NCBI RefSeq assembly: GCF_946998875.1
Contig: NZ_CAMQAY010000039.1
Location: forward strand, 1 to 5,629
DNA from: an uncultured Peptoniphilus sp.
GTDB lineage: Bacteria > Bacillota > Clostridia > Tissierellales > Peptoniphilaceae
Length of the DNA stretch: 5,629 nt
Direction: 5' to 3'
Position numbers and translations under genes: made by a program. The notes below the pieces were generated by a model. The model was not told the origin of the DNA and ran no database searches. It saw nothing but the letters and a program-made list of their open reading frames with translations. This document shows positions 1 through 5,629 of this stretch, piece after piece. Every line of letters begins with the position of its first letter. The stretch's first letter is position 1.

Positions 1-1636
1 AAAGGTTAATGTCAATGAAAATATTGATTCTTTTGTAAAAAACATCAGTGAAAAGATCAATGAATATGAAAGAACTAAGGAAAATTTAAAAATTCTTGAC
101 ACCTTAAAGGAAAACTATGAACTCTTTAAGAATGTTGACATTGATTTAAAGGACATAGCAGACTTAAAGTATTTCAACACTAGATTTGGTTTCTTGGACA
201 AGGATGCCAGATATAGACTTAAGAAAAATTATGGCAATATCCTCGCTATGATTTATCATACTGGCACTGTTGATAACAGAGAACTTTTCCTTGTTATTTA
301 TCCTAAGGAAACTGAAAAGGATGTTGACAGAGTCCTAAATAGTTTGAACTTTACTGAAGTTGAACTTCTTGGAGAAAATGTTGAGGGAACTGCTCGTTTA
401 ATCTACAAAAATCTTGAAGAAGAAGAGGAAAATGTAAAGAGAAAAATTTTTGAAATAGAAGAATACAAAAAGAATCTTTTGGAAAGCAGACATGAAGAGC
501 TAAAGACTACTCTTGCTCACATGCTTTCCTATGAAGAAATTGAAAAAGCTAAGAAGTTTATGCTTAGGTCAAATAAATATTTTTATCTTTCAGGTTGGCT
601 TGGCGAATCTGACAAAAAGAAGTTAGAAGAAAAGCTAGCTAAGTACAAGGATATTGATATTGAATATTTTGACCCCAAAAGCGAAAACATGAAGACACCG
701 ACAAAGTTAAAAAACGCAAATTTTTTTAAGCCCTTTGAGCTACTAATAAATATGTATGGAACGCCTAATTATGGTGAATTTGATCCCACTGTAATTTTTG
801 GTATAACCTACATGATTCTTTTTGGAGCAATGTTTGGCGACTTGGGTCAAGGGGCTGTATTTGTAATTGCCGGACTAATGCTTGGAAAGAAGAACAAGGA
901 TTTTGGTGGACTTCTTCTTAGAATGGGTGCATCTTCCATGTTCTTTGGTTTGATGTACGGTTCAGTTTTTGGAAGCGAAGAAATTATTCCCGCAATTTGG
1001 TTTAGACCCTTTGAAAATATAAATGATACTCTTGTAATTGCAATTTACTTTGGCATTATTTTACTTGCCCTAGCCTATGGCATTGGCATTTACAATAGAC
1101 TAAAAAGTGGTAGACCAGATGAAGCCTTTTTCTCTAAGGAAGGTTTTTTGGGAGTTATAATTTTTGTAGCAATGATTAATATTGGCATGTCTGTAATGGG
1201 AGCTAAATCTTTAATTCCTATGAATATTTCCCTAGGTATTTTAGTTATAAGTCTTGTGATCATGCTCCTAAAAAGACCTATTCTTAAAGTTTTATTTAAG
1301 AAGGAGACAGAAGGCAGTGCCTCAGATTATTATATAGAGTCATCCTTTGGTCTACTTGAAGCTCTTTTATCAACTATGTCTTCAATTATATCCTTTATAA
1401 GGGTTGGCGCCTTTGCAATAAATCACGTTGGTTTGTTCTTGGCATTTAAGACTCTTGGGGAAATGGTTGGCTCAAGTGGAGGAAATATTGCAGTTTTAAT
1501 TTTTGGCAATATTTTAATTTTGGGACTAGAAGGTTTAATCGTATTTATTCAATCTCTAAGACTTGAATATTACGAAATGTTTAGCAAGTATTATAGTGGT
1601 GACGGCGTACTTTTTGAAGCCGATAAAATTTATTAA
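1..1636 (+). CDS. ntpI: V-type ATP synthase subunit I (membrane stator, a-subunit homologue), 5'-partial
   Basis: Stator membrane subunit that, with the K ring, forms the ion path of the V/A-ATPase. The reading frame is open from base 2 to the TAA at 1634-1636, giving 544 visible residues; the start lies upstream of the window. TTG at 194 is not the start: the 64 codons before it are in frame and include the I-like segment FNTRFGFL (58-65). Residues 1-240 are soluble and charged, with coiled-coil stretches (about 10-45 and 138-170). The C-terminal half has several hydrophobic segments. Family hallmarks are PNYGEFDPT (255-263) followed by FGAMFGDLGQG, SFIRVGAFAINHVGL (464-478, where Arg467 is the likely essential channel Arg), and the terminal IQSLRLEYYEMFSKYYSGDG (516-535, with Arg520). 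Full-length family members are usually about 640-660 residues, so roughly 100 N-terminal residues are missing. The subfamily assignment is secure; ion specificity cannot be read from this subunit. Confidence 0.96.
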   Translation, partial: KVNVNENIDSFVKNISEKINEYERTKENLKILDTLKENYELFKNVDIDLKDIADLKYFNTRFGFLDKDARYRLKKNYGNILAMIYHTGTVDNRELFLVIYPKETEKDVDRVLNSLNFTEVELLGENVEGTARLIYKNLEEEEENVKRKIFEIEEYKKNLLESRHEELKTTLAHMLSYEEIEKAKKFMLRSNKYFYLSGWLGESDKKKLEEKLAKYKDIDIEYFDPKSENMKTPTKLKNANFFKPFELLINMYGTPNYGEFDPTVIFGITYMILFGAMFGDLGQGAVFVIAGLMLGKKNKDFGGLLLRMGASSMFFGLMYGSVFGSEEIIPAIWFRPFENINDTLVIAIYFGIILLALAYGIGIYNRLKSGRPDEAFFSKEGFLGVIIFVAMINIGMSVMGAKSLIPMNISLGILVISLVIMLLKRPILKVLFKKETEGSASDYYIESSFGLLEALLSTMSSIISFIRVGAFAINHVGLFLAFKTLGEMVGSSGGNIAVLIFGNILILGLEGLIVFIQSLRLEYYEMFSKYYSGDGVLFEADKIY

Positions 1637-1637
1637 T

Positions 1638-1643
1638 GAGGAG
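1638..1643 (+). promoter_or_regulatory. Ribosome binding site of subunit K
   Basis: GAGGAG lies 7 bases before ATG 1651 and decides the start of K. The in-frame ATG at 1636 overlaps the stop of the I gene, but it contains or abuts this Shine-Dalgarno and has no good one of its own at the right distance. This is the most purine-rich classical site in the window, fitting the need for many K copies per complex. Confidence 0.75.
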
Positions 1644-1650
1644 TTTAAAG

Positions 1651-2073
1651 ATGGAAAAAATTATTATTTTCGCAGTTTTAACAGTATTTTCAATGGTAGT
1701 TACAGGTTTTTATTTTATTTACAAGGGCACAGATAAGAACAGAAAATTTGCTCGTGCTGTTTTGAAGCTTAACCTATTTGTTTTCGCACCAGTTTTTGTT
1801 TTTGGATTAATTTCCCTTGTACCACAAATGGCATCAGCTGCAGCAGCTGCTCCAGCATCTGGTAATGGTCTTGGCTTTTTAGCAGCTGGTCTTTCAACTG
1901 GTCTTGCATCTCTTGGTGCAGGTGTTGCCGTTTCTAATGTAGGTTCTGCAGCTATTGGCGCTGTATCAGAAGATCCTAACATTCTTGGTAAATCAATGAT
2001 CTACCTAGGACTTGCAGAAGGTATTGCTATTTATGGTCTTATCATTTCAATTATGATTCTTGGAAGACTATAA
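1651..2073 (+). CDS. ntpK: V-type ATP synthase subunit K (proteolipid, c-ring subunit)
   Basis: Rotor-ring proteolipid carrying the ion across the membrane. Starting at ATG 1651 it has 140 residues; an in-frame ATG at 1636 would add five (MRSLK) but overlaps the Shine-Dalgarno. Predicted membrane segments are about 4-24, 38-60, 72-105 and 113-138. Only the C-terminal half is a clear c-type hairpin: a Gly/Ala-rich helix (GLGFLAAGLSTGLASLGAG, 73-91), the loop SEDPN (106-110), and a second helix LAEGIAIYGLI (121-131) with the ion-binding Glu123. The N-terminal half shows no such hairpin, unlike the duplicated 156-residue Enterococcus NtpK. An Ala-rich stretch (61-67) contains an A-S-A motif after a hydrophobic segment. 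The position that is Gln in Na+-binding rings appears to be Val94. The gene follows I by 14 bases and overlaps F by one base. Identification as K is secure; ion choice and possible processing are inference. Confidence 0.96.
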   Translation: MEKIIIFAVLTVFSMVVTGFYFIYKGTDKNRKFARAVLKLNLFVFAPVFVFGLISLVPQMASAAAAAPASGNGLGFLAAGLSTGLASLGAGVAVSNVGSAAIGAVSEDPNILGKSMIYLGLAEGIAIYGLIISIMILGRL

Positions 2074-2387
2074 TGAGATCAATTCTTTTAACATCAAATG
2101 ACGATATAATTAACGGCCTTCGCCTTGCAGGTGTAAGGTCTGTTAAATGTAATGACAGAGCTGAACTATTAAAAAATTTTAGGACTTTTACAAAAACTGA
2201 AGATATTGGAATAATAATACTAACTTATTCTTCTTTTAAAGAAATCAAAGAAGAAGTTTTAGAATTTAAACTTACAGGGGACCTTCCTCTAGTTGTAACT
2301 ATTCCAGATCTTGACGGCGCGATGGAAGATGATTTTATTTTAAAATATGTCAGAGAATCTGTTGGTGTGAAAGCTGTAGGTGATTAA
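2073..2387 (+). CDS. V-type ATP synthase subunit F (central stalk, NtpG-type)
   Basis: Small central-stalk subunit that binds the D shaft in the rotor; named F in Thermus/archaeal nomenclature and NtpG in Enterococcus. It has 104 residues, normal for the family. The alternating beta/alpha pattern fits the F fold: an N-terminal strand SILLTS (3-8), GLRLAGV (15-21, matching the family's G-F-x-L-A-G-[IV] with Leu for Phe), EDIGIIILT (43-51), LPLVVTIPD (71-79, matching the family's L-P-x-[IV]-v-x-I-P) and a C-terminal YVRESVGVK (92-100). ATG 2073 shares its A with the stop codon of K (TAATG), with GGAAG at 2062-2066 six bases upstream, so it is likely translated by coupling to K. It lies before E here, whereas in Enterococcus and Thermus operons it follows C, directly before A. 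The assignment rests on motifs, length and operon context. Confidence 0.9.
   Translation: MRSILLTSNDDIINGLRLAGVRSVKCNDRAELLKNFRTFTKTEDIGIIILTYSSFKEIKEEVLEFKLTGDLPLVVTIPDLDGAMEDDFILKYVRESVGVKAVGD
2378..2383 (+). promoter_or_regulatory. Ribosome binding site of subunit E
   Basis: AGGTGA lies inside the last codons of F, four bases before ATG 2388. The same GGTGA register precedes the chosen starts of A (spacing 5) and B (spacing 6). It therefore helps to fix the start of the A gene. Confidence 0.6.
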
Positions 2388-3029
2388 ATGATTTTACTTG
2401 AAAACAAAATTGCCATATTCAACAAAATTGTTTTTCTAAAGCAAAAGGAAGAATGTGAAAAGAGGATAAGAGAGGAAAAGGAAAAGGCTGATAAGATTTT
2501 GGCTGAAAAAATTGAATCTCTTAAAGAGGATGAAGAAGCCTTCGTCAATAGAAGGGTAACTCTTGCCAATAGAAGGGGTTATGAGCTTATTGCTTCTGTT
2601 GAAGAACAAAAGAGAGTTCTCTTCTTGGAAGAAGATGAAAAGTTATTAAATGAGCTTTTAGAAACTCTTTCACAAAAACTTTTGGAATTTACCAAGACTG
2701 ATGAATATGTAAATATTGAAACTGAAAATTTTAAAAATATTTTAGATGAAATAGACGAAAAAAGCATTTATCTTTATGTTAAAAATGATGAAAATGAAAA
2801 ACTCATTGAAAAATTTAAAGAAATTGCCAAGGAAAAGGGCGTTGAACTTAAAATAGACGAACTTTACGAGTATCATATTGGCGGTTTTATAATCTCTGAT
2901 ATGAATAGAACTTACAATATCAACTTGTCTTTAAAAAATAAACTTGAAGACATGAGATACGACATTGGCTCTATGCTACATGAAAAATTAAAAGAAAGAG
3001 GTGAAGTCATTGGAAAAGGCAATAATTAA
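2388..3029 (+). CDS. ntpE: V-type ATP synthase subunit E (peripheral stalk)
   Basis: Peripheral-stalk subunit that holds the A3B3 head against rotation, normally as a coiled coil with a G/H-type partner. It has 213 residues, close to the usual 190-210. Residues about 15-100 are an almost continuous charged Lys/Glu helix (coiled coil) with few prolines or glycines. The C-terminal head follows from about 105, with a strand at IYLYVKND (127-134) and the family signature IGGFIISD (164-171), then NINLSLKNKLEDMR (177-190) and IGSMLHEKL (193-201). This matches the family's I-G-G-F-x-[IL] followed by a short helix rich in Leu and Arg. There is no signal peptide. ATG 2388 directly abuts the TAA of F. 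The 3' end overlaps the A gene by 20 bases in another frame. Sequence identity to characterised E proteins is probably low, as is usual for this subunit, so the call leans on architecture, signature and position. Confidence 0.9.
   Translation: MILLENKIAIFNKIVFLKQKEECEKRIREEKEKADKILAEKIESLKEDEEAFVNRRVTLANRRGYELIASVEEQKRVLFLEEDEKLLNELLETLSQKLLEFTKTDEYVNIETENFKNILDEIDEKSIYLYVKNDENEKLIEKFKEIAKEKGVELKIDELYEYHIGGFIISDMNRTYNINLSLKNKLEDMRYDIGSMLHEKLKERGEVIGKGNN
2996..3004 (+). promoter_or_regulatory. Ribosome binding site of subunit A, inside the end of the E gene
   Basis: AAGAGGTGA matches the full anti-Shine-Dalgarno complement AGGAGGTGA at 8 of 9 positions. It lies five bases before TTG 3010. A GTG at 3001 in the same frame is part of this site, so ribosomes bound here should start at TTG 3010 and not at the GTG. 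Confidence 0.75.
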
Positions 3030-4782
3030 ATCAGTTGACGGACCTGTTGTAATTGGAAAAAACATGGCTGATTATAAAATTAGAGAAATGGTTCTTGTTG
3101 GCGAGAAAAAATTAATTGGTGAAGTTATTTCAATTGACGGAGACCTTGGCACAGTGCAAGTTTATGAAGAAACTGAAGGCCTAAAAAGAGATGAGGACAT
3201 AATCTCAACTGGTGCCCCTCTTTCTGTTAAGCTTGGACCTGGCATGATTAGAGGTATCTTTGATGGTATAGAAAGGCCTCTTGAAGTTATTAAAAAGAAC
3301 CACGGCTCTTTTATGCCTGAAGGTCTTGGACTTATTTCCCTTGACGAAGAAAAACTTTGGGATGTAACTTTTAAAGTTCATCTTCACGACAAGGTTCACC
3401 CAGGACAAATTTTTGCAGAAGTTCCTGAAACTGATATTATCACTCACAAAGTCATGATTCCGCCAGAAGTAAGCGGCGAAGTCGTAGAGATTCTTGATAA
3501 TGGAAAATATAATATTGAAACTGTTTTATTAAAGGTAAAAGACGAATACGGCAAGATAAATGAAGTGAAGATGTACCAAAACTGGCCAGTAAGAATTCCT
3601 AGACCAGTTAAGGAAAGACTTCCCATTGACAAATTACTTGTAACTGGACAAAGAGTTTTTGATGTATTTTTCCCAATTGCCAAGGGCGGTACTACAGCAA
3701 TCCCTGGTGGATTTGGTACTGGTAAGACTATGACTCAACACCAAATAGCAAAGTATTGTGATGCCGATATCATCATCTACATTGGCTGCGGCGAAAGAGG
3801 AAACGAAATGACAGAAGTTTTGGAAGACTTTCCAAAGCTAATTGACCCTAACACAGGAAAGGCCCTTATGGATAGGACTATCCTAATTGCCAACACATCT
3901 AATATGCCCGTTGCCGCTCGTGAAGCTTCAATTTACACTGGCGTAACTATGGCAGAATACTTTAGGGACATGGGCTACCATGTTGCCCTAATGGGCGACT
4001 CAACTTCTCGTTGGGCAGAAGCTCTTCGTGAAATTTCTGGTCGTCTTGAAGAAATGCCAGCAGAAGAAGGATATCCTGCTTATCTTCCATCAAGAATTGC
4101 AGGCTTCTATGAAAGAGCTGGCTATGTAAAAACTTTATCTGGCTCTGAAGGTTCTGTAACTCTTATTGGTGCAGTTTCACCAGCTGGCGGCGACTTCTCT
4201 GAACCAGTAACTGAAAATACAAAGAGATTCGTAAATGTATTCTTGGCACTAGACAAGGAACTTGCCTACTCAAGACACTATCCTGCCATTAACTGGATGA
4301 ACTCCTACTCAGGCTATATTCCACTTCTTAAAAATTACTACGACATGAGACTTGACGGAGACCTTCCTGATCTCAGAATAAAATATTTAGACTTACTTCA
4401 CAAGGAAGCCAAGTTAAATGAAATTGTAATGCTAGTTGGTGAAGATGTCCTTCCAGATGAAGAAAGACTTGTCCTTGAAATTTGTCGTGTTGTAAAAGTT
4501 GGATTTTTGCAACAAAATGCCTTTAACCCAATTGACACCTTTGTGCCTCTTGAAAAGCAATTTGAAATGTTAAAGACAATAGACAATCTTTATGAAAAGG
4601 GAAAGGAAGCCTTAAAACTTAAAATTCCTATTTCAGTAATAAAGAACGATGGTCTTTACGGAAAAGTAATTAACATGAAATACGATATAGAAAACGAAAA
4701 CTTAAAGAAATTTGTAAGCTTAAACAATGAAATCAACGATTTTTATGGAGAGCTTAGTGCAACTTATGGTGATGTAGAATGA
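3010..4782 (+). CDS. ntpA: V-type ATP synthase subunit A (catalytic)
   Basis: Catalytic ATP-hydrolysing/synthesising subunit of the A3B3 head. From TTG 3010 it has 590 residues, the normal length, beginning MEKAIIKSVDGPVV like other family N termini (x-x-I-x-x-V-x-G-P-V). GTG 3001 would add three residues but lies inside the Shine-Dalgarno. Domains in order: N-terminal beta barrel (about 1-70), the A-subunit-specific insertion (about 110-190), the nucleotide-binding domain, and a C-terminal helical domain. The P-loop is GGFGTGKT (233-240, Lys239, Thr240), followed by IGCGERGNEMTE (258-269) with the likely catalytic Glu262, and Walker B VALMGDS (325-331, Asp330). STSRWAEALREISGRLEEMP and SPAGGDFSEPVT are also intact. 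The P-loop has Gly where Pro is common (GPFGSGKT) and Thr where eukaryotic V-ATPase has a redox-sensitive Cys. The gene overlaps E by 20 bases and B by four (ATGA). The A-specific insertion separates it from F-type beta. Confidence 0.98.
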   Translation: MEKAIIKSVDGPVVIGKNMADYKIREMVLVGEKKLIGEVISIDGDLGTVQVYEETEGLKRDEDIISTGAPLSVKLGPGMIRGIFDGIERPLEVIKKNHGSFMPEGLGLISLDEEKLWDVTFKVHLHDKVHPGQIFAEVPETDIITHKVMIPPEVSGEVVEILDNGKYNIETVLLKVKDEYGKINEVKMYQNWPVRIPRPVKERLPIDKLLVTGQRVFDVFFPIAKGGTTAIPGGFGTGKTMTQHQIAKYCDADIIIYIGCGERGNEMTEVLEDFPKLIDPNTGKALMDRTILIANTSNMPVAAREASIYTGVTMAEYFRDMGYHVALMGDSTSRWAEALREISGRLEEMPAEEGYPAYLPSRIAGFYERAGYVKTLSGSEGSVTLIGAVSPAGGDFSEPVTENTKRFVNVFLALDKELAYSRHYPAINWMNSYSGYIPLLKNYYDMRLDGDLPDLRIKYLDLLHKEAKLNEIVMLVGEDVLPDEERLVLEICRVVKVGFLQQNAFNPIDTFVPLEKQFEMLKTIDNLYEKGKEALKLKIPISVIKNDGLYGKVINMKYDIENENLKKFVSLNNEINDFYGELSATYGDVE

Positions 4783-5629
4783 AAAAAGAATATTTAACAC
4801 TTGATAGAATTGAAGGATCGCTACTAGAACTTTCAAATCTTCACAGAGTTAGTTACGGTGAAGTTGTAAAGATTATATCAAAGGACGGCAAGAGATCAGA
4901 AATTGGTCAGGTTATAAAAATTGATGACGACAAGGCAATTGTCCAAGTTTTTGGCAACAACTTAGGCGTTTCCACAAAAAATACTAAGGTAGAATTTTCT
5001 GCCCATCCCTTTGAAATTCCTCTTTCAGGAGAAATTTTGGGAAGAGTATTTAACGGAACAGCTGAGCCTATAGATAAGGGCGGAGCTATCTATTCCAAGG
5101 ATGTTTATAACATCAACGGTAGACCAATTAACCCATCAGCAAGAGAATACCCAAGAAACTTTATTCAAACAGGTATATCTTCCATTGATGGACTAATGAC
5201 ATTAATTAGAGGACAAAAACTTCCAATCTTCTCTGGATCAGGTCTTCCCCACAATGAAGTTGCTGCACAAATTGTAAGGCAGGCAAAAATTGCTGACGAG
5301 GGCGGAGAAAATAACTTTGCCATAGTCTTTGCTGCCATTGGTGTAAAGCATGACGAAGCAGACTTCTTTAGAGAAAGTTTCAAGAACTCTGGCGTAATTG
5401 ACAAGGTAGTAATGTATATAAATTATGCAGATGATCCAATTATGGAAAGACTTATTGCACCAAAGTGTGCCCTTACTGCTGCAGAATATTTAGCCTTTGA
5501 AAAAAATATGCAAGTTCTTGTAATAATGACAGACATCACTTCCTATGCTGAAGCCCTAAGAGAAGTTTCATCATCAAGAGAAGAAGTGCCTTCAAGAAAG
5601 GGCTATCCAGGACACCTTTATTCTGATTT
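4779..5629 (+). CDS. ntpB: V-type ATP synthase subunit B (non-catalytic nucleotide-binding), 3'-partial
   Basis: Regulatory/structural partner of A in the A3B3 head. It begins at ATG 4779, which overlaps the stop of A as ATGA, with GGTGA at 4768-4772 six bases upstream. The frame stays open for 283 full codons to the window edge; the family is usually about 460 residues, so about 60% is present. An N-terminal beta-barrel domain is followed by LGRVFNGTAEPID (87-99), NGRPINPSAREYPRNFIQTG (113-132) and the B-type degenerate nucleotide loop SGSGLPHN (152-159), which lacks the Lys-Thr of a true P-loop and so marks B as opposed to A. VIMTDITSYAEALREVSSSR (248-267) and EEVPSRKGYPGHLYSD (268-283) are also B hallmarks. 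Residues 56-63 read QVFGNNLG where the family usually has QVFEGTxG. No frameshift is seen; the truncation comes from the window edge. Subunit D is expected next. Confidence 0.97.
   Translation, partial: MKKEYLTLDRIEGSLLELSNLHRVSYGEVVKIISKDGKRSEIGQVIKIDDDKAIVQVFGNNLGVSTKNTKVEFSAHPFEIPLSGEILGRVFNGTAEPIDKGGAIYSKDVYNINGRPINPSAREYPRNFIQTGISSIDGLMTLIRGQKLPIFSGSGLPHNEVAAQIVRQAKIADEGGENNFAIVFAAIGVKHDEADFFRESFKNSGVIDKVVMYINYADDPIMERLIAPKCALTAAEYLAFEKNMQVLVIMTDITSYAEALREVSSSREEVPSRKGYPGHLYSD

Noticed and set aside
1719..1982. 87-residue open frame on the minus strand opposite the K gene
   Set aside because: Its composition (Ala/Pro/Arg-rich) mirrors the GC-richer Ala/Gly codons of K on the other strand; it has no ribosome site and no recognisable motif.
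2122..2138. Small CCTT...AAGG inverted repeat early in the F gene, considered as an attenuator after K
   Set aside because: The stem is only four pairs with no U-run, too weak to support a terminator or processing site.
2384..2767. Two short minus-strand frames rich in Ser/Phe/Leu opposite the E gene
   Set aside because: They are antisense shadows of the Lys/Glu-rich coiled coil (AAA/GAA read backwards as Phe/Ser/Leu).
3205..3683. Two minus-strand open frames opposite the A gene
   Set aside because: They lie wholly within the well-conserved catalytic subunit and show no domain or ribosome site.
3136..4366. Repeated GACGGAGACCTT at two places in the A gene (about 3136 and 4354)
   Set aside because: Both encode Asp-Gly-Asp-Leu in the same frame with the same preferred codons; two copies 1.2 kb apart within one gene are coincidence.
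4398..4586. Short minus-strand frame opposite the C-terminal part of A
   Set aside because: It is a 62-residue shadow of a conserved gene with no start signal.
5165..5404. Minus-strand open frame opposite the B gene
   Set aside because: The opposite strand encodes canonical B motifs through this entire stretch.

Overview
This window is the interior of a V-type (A/V-type) ATPase operon, all on the + strand, from a low-GC, probably anaerobic bacterium. Base composition is A/T-rich, Arg is mostly AGA/AGG, and the products resemble the bacterial (Enterococcus NtpA-K/Clostridia) branch of V/A-ATPases. I infer a Bacillota/Clostridia-Tissierellia type organism (Peptoniphilus/Anaerococcus-like); the genus cannot be fixed from this segment alone.

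Layout: (1) 1-1636, subunit I (membrane stator, a-subunit homologue), cut at its 5' end by the window edge; (2) 1651-2073, subunit K (proteolipid rotor ring); (3) 2073-2387, subunit F (central stalk, NtpG-type); (4) 2388-3029, subunit E (peripheral stalk); (5) 3010-4782, subunit A (catalytic); (6) 4779-5629, subunit B (nucleotide-binding, non-catalytic), cut at its 3' end by the window edge. There is no intergenic space beyond 14 bases. Junctions are overlaps (TAATG, ATGA, a 20-base overlap) or direct abutment, so the genes are almost certainly one transcript with translational coupling. I see no promoter, terminator, RNA gene, repeat array or mobile element, and no stretch over 300 bases without a gene.

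Together the products form most of a rotary ATPase. A3B3 hydrolyses or makes ATP, F is part of the rotating shaft, E is part of the static stalk, and I with the K ring moves H+ or Na+ across the membrane. Subunit C (socket between shaft and ring), subunit D (shaft) and the E-partner stalk subunit (G/H type) are not in the window. D would be expected just after B. C is absent from its common place between E and F/A, and F sits before E, a different order from the Enterococcus and Thermus operons.

The window looks like a conserved housekeeping/energy locus, not a new system. The points most worth checking are the unduplicated K subunit with an A-x-A motif and no Na+-ligand Gln, the missing C gene, and three start-site decisions (I, K and A).
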